Shown: positions 33,701 through 46,019, counted from the stretch's first letter. The stretch: 64,000 bases of DNA from Brienomyrus brachyistius (GCF_023856365.1 NC_064540.1:10197691-10261690), one strand, 5' to 3'. Translations and numbers: made by a program. Notes: generated by a model from the sequence alone, not told the origin.

Positions 33701-36068
33701 CTGTATCACTTATGCTACCTGTAACGTTCCTCCTGTAGTGACTGCATGATGAAGGTGTAGTCTCGATGGTAGTGGGCCTTCAGGTTCTCCAGGGACTCTA
33801 CCAGCTGGTCCTGGGCATCCCGCACCTCCCGCACCTCGTGGAGCAGTGTTTCAAAGGCCAGGCCTGGAGCACTGATCTGTGCGTATGCCTTGGGGCCCTG
33901 CAGGGCCCCTGTAGTGCTGTCAGCTCCCCCCGCAGATCCAGATGTGGCACTGGAGCAGTCGTCCTCGCTATCGTAGGAAGGGCCAGGCCGGGGGGATATA
34001 GCAGTGGCCCCATCTTCGACCTTACTTTCCTCGGGGGCGTCCTTCAAAGTGGCGATGTTGTCGATGCTGCTGAACCTGTCTTGAATGAGCAAGGCGTTCT
34101 CCTTGCCCTTGGTCGTTGTGGTGACCTGGGAGCTGCTGCCACCTGCTGCCCTGGCACTTGCATCCCTGAGGCCCAGCGGAGGGTCATTGGGCTGGCGGGC
34201 TGTGCCACTTCGTTCCGCCTCGCATAGCCTACGGTGGTAGCGCTCCAACTTGCTCTGCAGCTGCTGCAGGCCCTGTGCAGACCTCTGGTTCTTCTTCTCG
34301 AAGGCCTGCTTGATGCGCGCGGCCTGCTGCCGGTCAGCCGCCCCATGTGCCAGCTCCAGGTACTCGGCCACATTGGTGTCACGTGCGGCCTGCTCCACCT
34401 TGATCTGCTCAGTCAGCTTAAGGATCTTCTGTCGTAACTGGGCCACCACTCTCCGGGAACGCCTAGGGTCGAGGGTGCCGCCATCAATGCTGTCATCTAG
34501 GTGTGGCAAGCCGTTAGCGCCACTGCCTGGGAGGCTGGGGAACAGGGCCGGCCCACTCGCATCGGGTCGCTCCAGCTGGGGGGGAGAGGCAAAGAACCCG
34601 AAAAGTCCCACCCAGTATAAACCACCAGTGCATATGACCTCTCAACATTCCACTCCCTAAACCACAAACCCAGTTCTACAAGCATAGAGAAAATTGAATC
34701 TTCTGAATTCTCACTTCTGAACTGCTGCATGTGAATTTAGCATGTTTTTTTTCCATTTCATAGGTTTCCTCTGGTTAACTTTGGTTTCTCCAGCAGTTAG
34801 GTCAAGTGGGTGTCTCTGAATTGCACATAGTCTGAGACTGGGTGTTTGTTGTGTACGTGCCCTGCAATGGATTGGCATCCCATCCTGGCTGTACCCCAGC
34901 CTGGGGCCCTAAGCTGCCTGTATTAGGCTCCAGGCTCCACATAACCTTGACTTTGAAATGGATGGACTGATGGCTGAAGATGGGTGAGAAACAGTTCTAT
35001 ATGTATTAGAACATGTATTATATGAAAACAGACCCTCTTCAGCTTTGATAACTGCACTGTTGAGAAGGCGCAAGTCATTTTATTAGGTCAGATTTATAAA
35101 TGTGATTCCGTTTAGCTACTTTATTTACTAAATGCAAGTTTAAAAATTGTGAATTTATTCTGGCTGCATATAAACCTATACATGATTATTGCATTCCTCT
35201 TGTATTATGTAGTGCTATTATAATTTCAAGGTAAAGCATATTTTTCGATAATGAAAATGAAATGAAAATGTTTTGAATTTTCAATCACTTAATATTTAAC
35301 TGAATTACCTTAGACAGGGCTAGTAACAGCTAAGGAAGTTAGTTAAGTAATTAAGTCTCTAAATTGCCCATGAGCATGTGCATGTATGTGCCCTGCGATG
35401 GGCTGGCATCCCATCCAGGCTGTAGCCCAGCCTTGTGCCATATGCTGCTGGGGACAGGCTCCAAGCTCCTCATAAGCTTGTTCTGTACAGCAGATGGTAG
35501 GAGGATGAATGAATTCCAGTACTTTAACTTACCATTATAATTAAAAGTGCAAGACATTGGCCTAACTGCTGAAAAAAATCCTTAAGTTGTTTTACTCTTT
35601 AACTTATTAATATTAACATTTTTGTCATTACATAATTGTACAAACTGACGTTACTGGTATATAATTCTGCACCATCAAATCTAATAATTCAATAGTGTAA
35701 CACCATCCATTTCAAACTGAAGTACAAATTCCAGCAAAAATATTAAACAAATTACTCTCTTAAAACAGGAGCTGTACCGCATCAGCACCAGATAAGTACT
35801 GGAGTGGACTGCACACCAGTTTAGCCATAAGCAGCTGCTCTCCTGGTTGAAGTTTCTTCTAGAACATTCTGCCGGACTCTCTGGGACTCACCCTGTCCGC
35901 CTCGTCACTGGGGACCAGCAACGTGTCAGTCAGGCTGGGGCTGCAAGCGCTGTCGGTCGAGGAGGAACGTGGCCGGGTGGACTGCACCGGTGCATCATGG
36001 GAACTGCTTTTGGTAAAATCCTTCACCGCTTTGCCGCGTCGACTCTGCAGGCTACTCCCTCGCCTCAT
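30780..36068 (-). CDS. tmcc1: Transmembrane and coiled-coil domain protein 1-like
   Basis: Minus-strand exons: 36068-35892, 34575-33719, 33536-33401, 31037-30780 (1428 nt, 475 aa), all in phase. The N-terminus [13 protein letters not shown] matches the MKRGTSLHSRRGK region of TMCC1, so this may be the shorter isoform. The large exon encodes [19 protein letters not shown], a coiled coil, and the [11 protein letters not shown] motif. The third exon carries [17 protein letters not shown] and [17 protein letters not shown]. The last carries EALEACQTR, then two hydrophobic C-terminal segments (about [20 protein letters not shown] and [13 protein letters not shown]). Known role: ER membrane protein involved in ER-endosome contacts and ER organisation. 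Synteny with the H1-8-like gene supports TMCC1 over TMCC2/3. Upstream exons of a longer isoform were not identified with confidence. Confidence 0.9.
31615..31975 (+). mobile_element. V-SINE-type SINE, well preserved
   Basis: tRNA-like head (GTAGTGGTTAGCACTGTTGC), central conserved block (TGGAGTTTGCATGTTCTCCC, CCTCCGGGTACTCCAGTTTC, CCCACAGTCCAAAAACATGC), and a 3' part ending CCAGTAGGATAAGCGG plus GAATGGATGGA. In the last intron of tmcc1. Confidence 0.88.
34850..34965 (+). mobile_element. V-SINE 3' fragment
   Basis: GCCCTGCAATGGATTGGCAT ... GTATTAGGCTCCAGGCTCC ... ATGGATGGAC matches the 3' third of the SINE family. In the first coding intron of tmcc1. Confidence 0.65.
35365..35512 (+). mobile_element. 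V-SINE 3' fragment
   Basis: GTGCCCTGCGATGGGCTGGC ... GGACAGGCTCCAAGCTCC ... GGATGAATGA, the same 3' third as at 34850. In the first coding intron of tmcc1. Confidence 0.7.
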
Positions 36069-36117
36069 TCTGCGACCGGAGCCTTTTGCAGCTCGCAGCT
36101 CAGCGCTGGGGAAGCCA

Positions 36118-36125
36118 TGACGTCA
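36118..36125. promoter_or_regulatory. Full palindromic CRE upstream of the tmcc1 start
   Basis: TGACGTCA lies 50 bp upstream (minus strand) of the tmcc1 ATG at 36068, in a locally GC-rich stretch. It is a consensus CREB/ATF site. An internal promoter here for a short tmcc1 isoform is inferred. Confidence 0.45.
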
Positions 36126-39100
36126 CGGCGGTATCAGTTAAGGGAGGGTGGTGAGGGATGACATGGGGATTTAAGGAAGATTTCAGAGTGTGGTGAGCCC
36201 ACTAAAACAAATGCTCCAGAGCTCTGTGCTTAGCTTAGCACAGACACCACTAATCAGTCATTCACTCAGCTTACAGTTCCAGCTTTTAATTAACAAGGTT
36301 AGATTTCTTTTAGGAGTTCAGCTACACAGCATATTTAAAGTGAACCTGTCCTTTTTTGTTCAAATCTAATCTTAAATCTTAAATAAACAATACAGACATG
36401 TACATCCATAAAATGTGTTGTAAACAAATGAGTAGCTCACAAAGGCGAACAAATATTGTAAGTTATACCTCCTTAGCTGAATGAGTAATGCCTGCTTAAG
36501 CATCTTCTTTGTATTTATTAAAATATGTCCAATAATGAAAGGTTTTATTTGTGTTATGTGCTATACAGTTTGGATAACAATGAGTATAGCAGGACTGGTG
36601 AACCTTACATTTGATTCTCAGAATTCTGCTGCCAAAAGTTTACATAAAACTTAGTAAATTAGCAAGCTAAATAACTGCCTTATATGGCCATGGGACTAGC
36701 TGGCGTTTACAGCTTTTCATCCCGTCCTTTAGTTTACTCCGTATCACAAATCATGAATACCCATTTAAATGTAGTCCATTCTACATGTGATAATTAACAG
36801 GCCAGGCCAAATGGAAGTACGCCCATCTTTCTTTATTCTTTTTATAGCTAGGTTAACACAGATCAATGGAACAAAAGGGCAATGTGAGCCCACCGGAACC
36901 GCTCATCTAATTTCATGAACTCGTCATTACTGCTCGTTAGCTGTCCCAGTAATCCACCATAATACCGCGACCATTGTGCCATCTCTTCCTTACGTAAACC
37001 ACCAGAATAAATGAATAGAAAATGTATGTTCATATCACTATCTTGGGCACAATGTGCAGTGGACAGTTTACTGGGAGCCTCTAGATAAACAAACAAATAT
37101 AAATAGCCTGCTTACCACCAGTGCCACCATATCAGACTTACAGCTCAGGGTCATCTGCAAAGAGGAAAAACAATCAGGCAAACATGCTCCGTTGAGAGCC
37201 CATGCCGTTCCCCAGAGAAGCCAGCCATTCCCACAGCATTCACCAGAAGAGTGAACACGGCGTGAGATCAGCTTCTGACTGGCTACTCCACCAAGAAGGT
37301 GCAGAGCTCTGTGACTAATGACTGCTGCTGTCTGATCGGGGACTTCCTCCATAAACACTGCTAGACTGCAGCGAGATATAGACCATTTGAAAGAGCATTC
37401 CATACAATAACATAGAGTTAAGTGACGGTAAACAGTCAGTGGCGACATCACCGAATACAGTTACTTCCCATCCCTGAAAAAACTGCAGGTTCTTAAGAAG
37501 ATGATATTGGAAAAACGTCAAATATTGCAGCAAAAAAATTACTAACAGTGTAAAAATGGCCAATCTTCTCGTTTTTCCTGGTTAAACTGCAGTATTCTGA
37601 AATACCAGAACACTGATGCTTTTGAAAATACCATCAAAACACCATAAACTATGATCTGCCCTGCATGAAAAATTAGATACCGCCCAAGTCGAATCTCAAT
37701 CCAGGGGACTATGTCTGTCCTAGTGATGTGACAGATGCATGCACATACTGTACCATGATATGTCGATATGAACATCACACATCCCGCAGGTGTAATATGG
37801 CTACTCTGGACGAGGTAGATCAGCCCAGGGAAGAGAGAGCATCCTAACAGTTTGAGACTAAGCTGCTAGTTAAAAGTAGCACTACTATAGCACCCTACAT
37901 GCTAGTCATTATAGCACATTATGCAGTACAGAGCAACCCACACAACTTTTTAATCATCAAAACCTACGAGCAGGTGGTAAACAGGAAGGACAGAATCAGG
38001 CAGCAGCCCAACTGCCATTGGTGGCTTTCTGCCTTTGGGGGATACATTTACGGCACCTGATACAGAAGTGCGTCACCAATACAAGCATATGCCAATTACA
38101 ACAGGCCCTCGGGGCAAGGCGGGCGAGTGTGTATGTCCTGCATTTGCATGCAGGTGTGAGAGCACCTGTCCATTTCCACATCTTTGTTTCCCTGAATAAA
38201 AGTTTAGTAAAATTAAGGTGGGTGGCATTTAAATAGCATTCATAAACCAACTAAGATATAGCTGACTTAAGGTGGATGTTTTATTTAAATTTTTGCCAAG
38301 TTCATATGAGGTTTCTGCATGAAATGATACAAAGATATAGTAAAAATATTTGAATTATTATTACATAAATGTCTACGTTTTGTGAACCACACACCTTAAA
38401 ATCCACCATTAGTTGTGGCTTCCTTTGCTCTTTGGAGACATCAGAACGGTCTCTCCTGGAAGAAAAATGTCTGCCACAGCCTTGGAGACATTAGACAAAA
38501 CAAGAATCCTTAAAGTCGCATCCTTGCCTATAGGGTTAGATAACAAGCTACAACTGAAATAATTATTTGCTTGCTGTTCCACGCTATTCCGATCATATTC
38601 AGCATTTAATACATACATTTCAAAATACTACTGAGGAAATGAGAACATTTTATATGTAGGACTAAGCTGATATCTGAAATATATAGCCACGAATACTAAG
38701 AATGGCAACAGTAAAAAATTGCGTACATATAAACTTGGTTATATAGCATATACAAATGCGTAACACGCGAGTAAGTTTATGATTGCAGAGTGCTCGGTTT
38801 TCAGTTGTATTTACACTACATAACTTCGAGATAGCTTTAATAAACGTATTCGGATTTATCCAGCCGTATTAATAGAAGTCCTTATTATATAACTACGCAG
38901 TTTCTGATTGGTTAGTAAACTGAGAGGATTTTATAGGCTACCCAATGTATTTTTTCCCCGAGGGGGGTTTTCCCTTCTACGCAGAACCATCCAATAACAT
39001 GCTTGCTGCAAGTAAAAAATTTTTTTTTTTTCTCCACATGTGTATGTCAATTGACAACGTTCACGCAACGGAAATAACTATTTGCGGCAAAGATACATAT

Positions 39101-39504
39101 AACGGTAATGTGTGTGAGACAGATGAGGTCATCAGCACAAGTGCCAAGATGGATTGATACTTGGCCAGCAAACTGAAATGATACGACCAAAAACAGCTAG
39201 CTAATGATGCCCAAGGCCTCGAGGCGATCATTAATGTTACGGTGACGAGGTTACTCAGTCGTATTAATACTATATATAAATTTATCGTGTAAAGCAGAAA
39301 GGTTGCAGTCAAGCCCAGCTGATCTTTTAAATATAATTATCTGCGTGGATTAGTGATCCTGAAAACAGGTTAAGATAAAACAGCACCGCACTAGTATTCT
39401 AGCAGCAGCATCTTACATCGGCATACATAATCTAAACACTGAGAAACGAATAATGAAAGCTAAATTTGTAAACAGAAAAGGAATACTTGGTTATTTAAAC
39501 TTAC
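36126..39504. other. Upstream region of tmcc1 without recognised exon
   Basis: No frame in this 3.4 kb resembles a known protein on either strand, and no complete mobile element was recognised. It is probably a tmcc1 5' intron or intergenic DNA. Confidence 0.45.
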
Positions 39505-39640
39505 GCGAGCGCTGAAAGCATTAAGCCGATTGCAGTTCATTTCTTATGATGGAAACACTCCCACACCTACGTCAAACGCGCTACACAGGAAACTCTCTTT
39601 TAGAAAAAAACAATATGGCGGTTGGTGCACCCAGACAGCA
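39505..39640 (-). other. Candidate noncoding first exon or promoter of tmcc1
   Basis: On the minus strand a CCGCCATATTG YY1-like element (near 39610-39620) is followed by a CG-containing stretch that ends at a consensus donor CGC|GTAAGT at 39505/39504. No open frame. This looks like a housekeeping-type 5' exon, but no transcript evidence is available. Confidence 0.3.
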
Positions 39641-39889
39641 TAGTTGTCTTGCTTCAATTGAAGAGTACCTTTAGATGTGAACTGACTTAGAATGGACTTC
39701 TTATCAAGTATGATTGATTGGGTAGTGCTATTTAAAAGAAGGAACATATCCAATAAGTAATGGCTTTGAGATTTACTTCCAAGCTCTGATAACTTTTGTT
39801 TTAAAAAGTGTCATGCCAATTCCGTCCTGCAAGAACACTGTGATTCATCTGTAACCCAAGTTGTCAGAAAAAAATTAAGACTGGATATT

Positions 39890-41196
39890 GAGTGCCCAAA
39901 AGGAAGCATTAAATATTACCAATTTCATTCAGTACTGCACATAATTTGGTACAGCTGGAAGTAGACATTTCATATCAATGTACATTTCAAAAATGTACTC
40001 TCAATTCAAAAGTTTCAATTTCATGTGAATATTGTTATTTTCAAACACTGTTTCCAAACATCTGAAGCATGGAATAACAATGGCTCACAAATGAATTAAT
40101 AGACCACATTCAACTTAAATATACCACACAACTGTTCTAAAGATCGGTGCAATCTAATAGAAATCTGTAGCAGATTCAAGGTGCCCTTGTGGAAAAGAGA
40201 CTAAAGTGGGAAAACTGAGTATGTTGGTCATGGGGTAGCAAGACTGTGGGTAGCAAGACTGGTGGCAGCACGGTTGTTATAAGCATTGGGATTTATAAAA
40301 GGCACTTGAAAAACTTGACTAGCTGAGGGTATTTAGCGGAAATGGTAGTGGGTTTTGCAGTAGGCAGATGCTTCATTGAGACCTTAGGATACCAGAAGGC
40401 ATAGTAGGGGATTTGGTATAATGGATAACTGCAGCTAGTAGGTTTGTGGGTTGCTGGACTTGGAGCGCAGGGTTCTTAAGATACCAGAAGGGATATGGGT
40501 TTGGGTATAATTGATATCTGGGGGCAGCTGTAGTAGGCTTTGGGGTAACTGGGTAGTAAGGGATGGGATAGGAGCAAACAGGGGATACACAAGTGGAAAT
40601 GCAGTAGGAGCAACAGTTGTAGTAATTGGAGCTTTTGACAAGCCAAAAGAAAACCACGGGTAGAATGCTGGGAATTTAGGATATGGGAGTGTGGTAGGTG
40701 CTAGAGTAGTAATGGTATAGTATGGGAAATATATCAAAGGTGTAGCTGGAGTAGGAGTACTTGTCAAAGGGCACACCAGGGTCATCTCTCCACCTGCAGA
40801 GCGCAGCCTTGAGTCCTAGGAGAAAACCAGTGTATTTTAGGCAATTACATTTGTTCCATATCTAGACACACGTGAGGTTTGACACTTCTGGCTCCATGTC
40901 TAGAAATCATGTCCAAGTGCTTTGCTTGCCTAATTGATCTAGTAGATACTCACATCAGTACTATGGCAAGACTATTGCCTGCATGTCATCTGCCACTCTC
41001 TGTGGGAACATCCTTATTTACATTCCCAAATACGGAATTGCACATGTGAACATTAAAAATTAATTTTGAAACTTCATTAAGTTAGCCAGGATTAAATAAT
41101 GACAATAGAAGGTGTAACATTTCAGAAAACATTTCATGGCTAGATTGCCAACTCATAGGAAATCTTCAAATCTTCTTCTTATTATTATTGTCATTG

Positions 41197-41252
<56 letters not shown>

Positions 41253-42360
41253 GAATTATCAATTTCAGTAGCTGACTATTTAAGGATAGAGTCTATTGCA
41301 TCTACTGGAACATGTGCCTTGCATTTACTTCAGTAAGTTCTATGCTTACTTCCTTTCAGAAGGTCTGGCACCTTGTCTGTCCTGTCAAGGTTAAGCATGA
41401 CCATTTCAGGCTTATCTCCACACCTATGCTAGCTGACAGCCCCCCCAAGTCAATCCATTACTGATCAAGTCACCATATTGAATAGTACAGCTTACCGTCA
41501 GCTCCATACACGGTGTGGTAAAGGGAACTGTGATAAGCAGCTGCCCAGGGCCACGATCCACGCTACAGGCACATTTCCAACAGACTGCCAGCAGGGGTTC
41601 CCAAGAGCCGCTCACTGTAGAAAAAACCTAGAGGTTACTGCATGGATCCAAGGAATCACAACGTAACTTTGACCAATAAAAACTGTGCCATGTGTTCAGT
41701 GAAACCAATGTCATCCTGTTCACAGATGTCAAGCCCAACACATGCACACACACATACCAGCAGAGGTCATGCTGCTTAAATACATCCCTGTCACCAGCTT
41801 AAGCAGATTTCCTGTAAGACAAGGCTAAACTTTCAATGCTCAGTTATGAACCGGTTTTAAACACAGCTGCAGAAAGATTAGACCACCCCCTTGTCCTCAC
41901 CCACAATAATGAACTGCGTTCTCCCCTAAACATATAGTAACCACAACCATTGTAAAGAACCTGGTCCGACTGGTAACCTTGACCATAAACCAGACTCCCG
42001 TTAGCTGCCTCGATAGCGTTAGTCGCATTCCCAGCACTGGGTGGCATCAGAGACTTGCGACCCATTTGTAACCTGCCGAAACCACTTCTCTCCGCATTTT
42101 GGTCTCAGTCACCGCTTTTCCGAATAACTTCTCCGAGACAAAAAGTAGGAAACACTATGCTTTCACTAATCATCCCCTGCTCAAGTAACAAATAGGTGCA
42201 CGCAAATATTAAAGCGTAATTTAAAATAATTGCAGGCACCATTACAAGCCTACAGTCTGGGTCATAGCACTGCAAAAACTCCCTAATGAAACATGAAGAG
42301 GAGTTTGAAAATGCAAGTACTGGTTTTATTCAGTTAAAATTAGTGCATGCATTTTCATGT
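39890..42360 (-). pseudogene. ZP-N-like/Pro-aromatic repeat gene, copy A (decayed)
   Basis: Homologous to copies B and C over promoter, exons and 3' end. The start codon is at 42242-42240 and a signal-peptide-like segment follows, but codon 46 is TGA (42107-42105) where B and C have CGA (Arg). Exons 2-4 are missing: exon 1 sequence ending MFRG (about 41931) runs directly into sequence that is intron 4 in the other copies. Exon 5 (SGSWEPLLAVC, about 41590-41470) and exon 6 (GEMTLVCPLTS, about 40800-40375) remain. Exon 6 has a frameshift in the repeat region. The polyadenylation signal seen in B and C is mutated to AATGAA. An old unprocessed pseudogene; it still keeps a C-terminal frame that B and C have lost. 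Confidence 0.88.
41199..41251 (+). repeat. (ATT)n microsatellite
   Basis: About 17 uninterrupted ATT units, inside the intron 5 region of pseudogene copy A. Confidence 0.92.
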
Positions 42361-42594
42361 GTATCTTGCCTTCAGGCCCCTCATGTAAATCAACCCTTTC
42401 AAGTGGCAGTTGGTTCTGATCTGATATGAGTTCAACTGAGGTTGTGCAAGAGAATAGAAAAGCTCCAGAGTTTCTTTTATCTCCTCTGAGAGGCTGAAAT
42501 TTCTCATCATAAATTGAATGCGATGGTATGCCATGTTGAAATGTATAAGCGATTTCAGTCTGAAACCTCTTTGGTTCAAAGTCTGATAGTAGAC

Positions 42595-43780
42595 ATAATA
42601 TAATAGAAGACTACATATGCTAAGCTACTCCAAAAGACAGCAGAGAACACCCCTAAACTGGCAGAATCTAGTGAGCCAGCTTGTCCTTCTGTCTCAGACA
42701 GCAGTGTTGACTCAGAAGTTGTAGCATTAAGGAAGAAGATGAACAGGCTGCAGCAGAAGCTACAGCGAATAGGGAAAAGTGATGAGAGTGTCTTAACAAG
42801 TGACTAAAAGGCACCCATCTCTGATTGTATCAGTACATGCAACTTACCTCACCTCCCCAGCTCAACAAAACCATCTTAGAGGAGTGTTAACAATTTCTTT
42901 TGCTACAGGTATGCTGAACCTGGCCATATAATGGCAAAATGCAGATCTCCAGAGAAAACCCAGAAGTGTGATTCGGAAGCTGATCTTTGCGGAAAAGTAG
43001 AGATGAAGGAGTTACCAGCTCTGGTTCTCCTACTGGTGCTGCTGGTTATGACTGCATTATTAAGAGAAGCTTGGTAAATTCTCAGTGGATACAAGCTGTT
43101 CCTGAAGGATTAGTCAGCCTGTTCTCTATTGCAAGAGTGAAAGGAAATGGACACACATGTGATACTTTGTTGGATAGTGGGTCACAGGTGACAATTATAT
43201 TTGAGGGTTAATACCTGCAATATCTGCCAAAGGTATCTATTTTTCTGGTGTCAAGATTGGCTCTCTGGGGCTATAGTGAGACCTGCTGTCCCTAACAGGA
43301 TATGTGGTTGTGGACGTGGAATTCCCTAAAGAATTGTTTCCTGTCAGTGAAACTCCGCTTAGAGGGGTTCTGGCTTTCATCTGCCCTGGTTTGAGAAGCC
43401 CAGACTAGACTCCAGTAATTCTAGGCACGAATGCCAGTCTTTTTAAAAGACTTACTGAATTATGTAAATGGAAAGGTGGTGGAGGTCTAGCTGGCTCACT
43501 GCGCATAAATAATATACCAGCCACAGTTGGGGAGAGGTCATACTACTCGCATGACAGTGGTGAAGCAGTGGGTCATGTGCAGTGAGTTGGTCCTGACTGC
43601 TTAACATGGGCAGGTTGTAGTTGGCGGGTCAGAGTGCACAGTCAGAAGGACATTTTGAGTAGGCACTGTGTTGTTTTGCTTATAGCCATAACACCATGCT
43701 CCAGCTAGGGTGTGCCCAGCAAAACTTGACCCAGAGTTCTTCGACTTTGGACACTCCCCAACACTTGAGCTCTAAGGTGG
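42595..43780 (+). mobile_element. Gypsy-like LTR retrotransposon remnant (gag end and protease)
   Basis: Translated + strand: a Glu/Lys/Gln-rich helical stretch (VVALRKKMNRLQQKLQRIG, about 42720), then a degenerate zinc knuckle near 42902 (C-x2-Y-x4-H-x4-C, with Tyr for the second Cys). Next comes an aspartic protease motif LLDSGSQVT at about 43170-43196 with a following ILY/IIFEG-like strand. Frames are broken by stops, and no RT or LTRs were recognised nearby. Confidence 0.7.
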
Positions 43781-43789
43781 GGTGAATAT

Positions 43790-44515
43790 ACACTTTCCAA
43801 AAGTACTGGGACACCTGCCTTTACACACACATGAACTTTACTGACATCCCATTCTTAATACATAGCATTTAATATGGAGTTGGCCCACCCTTTGTACCTA
43901 TAACAGCTTCAACTCTTCTGGGAAGGCTGTCCACATGGTTTAGGAGTGTGTTTATGGGAATTTATGACCATTCTTCCAGGAGAGCATTTGTCAGATCAGG
44001 CACTGATATTGCACTTGGTAATGTAAGGCCATGGAAACCCAGTCCATTAAGTTCTCAAACGCACTGTTCTTGAGTTAATATGTAGGCCACATGAAGTTTG
44101 CAGGTCTGTAGCTACTGACTCTGCAGACAGTCGGTCACTTCTGCGCACTGTGCACCTCAGCATGCATTGTCCCCGCTCCGTGATTTTACGTGACCTACCA
44201 CTTTGTGGCTGAGTTGATGTTGTTCCCAATTGCTGCCACTTTGTTATAATACCACTAGCCGTTGGCCGGGGAATATTTATTAGCGGGGAAATTTCAAGAA
44301 TGGACTTATTGCACAAGTGGCATCCTATCACGGTACCAGGCTTCAATTCACTGAGCTCCTGAGAGCAGCCCATTCTTTTCGCAAATGTTTGTAGAAGCAA
44401 TCTGTATGCTTAAGGGTTTGATTTTATATAGCTGTGGCAATGGAAGTGATTGGAACACCCGAATTCTATGATTTGGAGTCCCAGTACTTTTGACAATATG
44501 CTGTATATGAAGCTA
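43790..44515 (-). mobile_element. Internally deleted Tc1-like element
   Basis: The termini are inverted copies (CCAAAAGTACTGGGACACC at 43797 and GTCCCAGTACTTTTGACAA near 44480). The interior encodes on the minus strand only the N-terminal DNA-binding part of a Tc1 transposase (SELKPGTVIGCHLCNKS, ISPLINIPRPTASGIITKWQ; 44400-44047). The catalytic domain is deleted. The same family as the element at 51045-52325. Confidence 0.8.
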
Positions 44516-44734
44516 AAACTTCCACTCTGGCATTGCTACCAATAACTTGATGCTGCTGAAAACTAATTAACCTACAAAATCTCATCAGATTTGTATGATG
44601 TTTAAGGGTCCCAACTTTGGTTTGAAAATGTGGTTAAAGCTTAAGCCTGTTCTTTCTATAGTTTCATACAAATTAGGATACTGATTTTTCTTACTGTGGC
44701 ATACCAACTTTGTAGTATATATTTCAAATTTGCT

Positions 44735-45620
44735 GGAGGGACCACTGGCGACTGTGAGGCAGGAGTCGGAGGTACCACCAGAGGGGGCAAGGTGGAAGGC
44801 AGAAGGACAGGAAGGGAGGAGGAAGATGGATGGATGGCCAGAGGAGGGACTTGGAGCTGCAGCAGGCGACCGTGCGGCAACAGCCCACGAAGCACAGGTG
44901 ACGGACAAGATGGAGCAGGGGGGACTGCAGGCAACCGACGAGCTGGAGTCGGAGGGCCTGGCTGCGACTGCCGAGCAGGAGCAAGGGGGACCGTAGGTGA
45001 TCCTGGGGGTTGGGTGAATGGGACCTTAACCCAGGGTAGATGACCCCTTCCTTTTCAGGAAATGGAGACACGAGCCCCTGTTCTGGACCTTTTTTTGTTG
45101 GGGCATTTCTCCGGAAGGTGTTTTTAGGGAAGGTTTCAGGGTAAGCCTCGAAGGATCCCACTCCGATGAGGAAGGGGGAAAGATGGCTTGGAGGGCTAGG
45201 TTCTCTGGGTCTTGGACAGCAGGGAAGTGTGCCTCTAGGACAGGCGCAGTAGGAAGACTCGCCTCCGGGGCAGGCGTGGCGGGAAGACTCGCCTCCGGGG
45301 CAGGCGTGGCGGGAAGACTCGCCTTTGTGCATGGACTAGGGCAACATGGTTGTGGCATCTTCACGGCAACCCATAATCTAAGTGCACCCGCCTTATCATT
45401 GCCTCAGCAACCTAGCTTTCAGCTAGGTCAGGTTCCGCCGCACCTCCTCCATAAGGTGCGGGTCTTTAGAAACGGAAATTTCATGCAGGATTTCCCTCAA
45501 CAGAACCGCGAGGGCTCTAGCCACTGGGTCCTCCTTGACCTCGGTCTGTCAGAGCCAGTATATCACCTCATCTACCAGACGTCTTCTCATGGAGTCTGGT
45601 CATTCTGTTATGATTCTGGT
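44735..45620. repeat. GC-rich repeat region of probable retroelement origin
   Basis: Purine-rich and GC-rich sequence unlike its AT-rich surroundings, with overlapping open frames on both strands that have no recognisable domain. It contains a 30-bp tandem repeat and leads directly into a copy of the dispersed repeat at 45620. Best read as noncoding or decayed interior of an LTR element; not proven. Confidence 0.4.
45241..45325. repeat. 30-bp GC-rich tandem repeat, about 2.7 copies
   Basis: GAAGACTCGCCTCCGGGGCA recurs at 45253, 45283 and (diverged) 45313, exactly 30 bp apart. The middle copies are identical. Confidence 0.85.
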
Positions 45621-45805
45621 ATGCAGGGCAGGGAAACAGGTGCAGGAGTCCCAGATGTCGGGCAAAACATGGGATTAATTAAAGGGGTAAACACACTTAA
45701 TGACCAGACTGGGGAAAGACTCACAGGAAAGCACTTAAATACACAGAATCAATTGGACATGACTAGAAGACTAGCTGGTAACCAGGAGGATTCCACACGA
45801 GGTTA
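45620..45805. repeat. Unclassified dispersed repeat, copy 3 of 3
   Basis: Shares words AAATACACAGAATCAATTGG, AGCTGGTAACCAGGAGGATT and CCACACGAGG with the copies at 3280 and 24130. Confidence 0.4.
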
Positions 45806-46019
45806 ATAATTTAGAAGTGTTACAACCTAATAACCAAATTATATATCATTCATAAACCCTTTATATGGGTAGCCTTATTGTAAAGTGACACCCAATATTG
45901 TTACCTGAATCTTTCATTTTATCGTCTTTTGCGGATGTGGGGTCCTCAGGGTGGTAAGGCTCAGAGCCGTGCAGCAAGTCACATCAACTGTATTCCCTCC
46001 AATGGACTGTTTTTTTTTT

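Noticed and set aside
38018..38236. Open frames on both strands upstream of tmcc1
   Set aside because: Short, no recognisable domain, not supported by splice sites in phase with tmcc1.
45241..45325. Possible CRISPR-like array
   Set aside because: Contiguous tandem copies without spacers, in a eukaryotic genome.
44724..45332. 202-codon minus-strand frame in the GC-rich island
   Set aside because: Composition-driven and partly repetitive; overlapping frames on the other strand are just as open.
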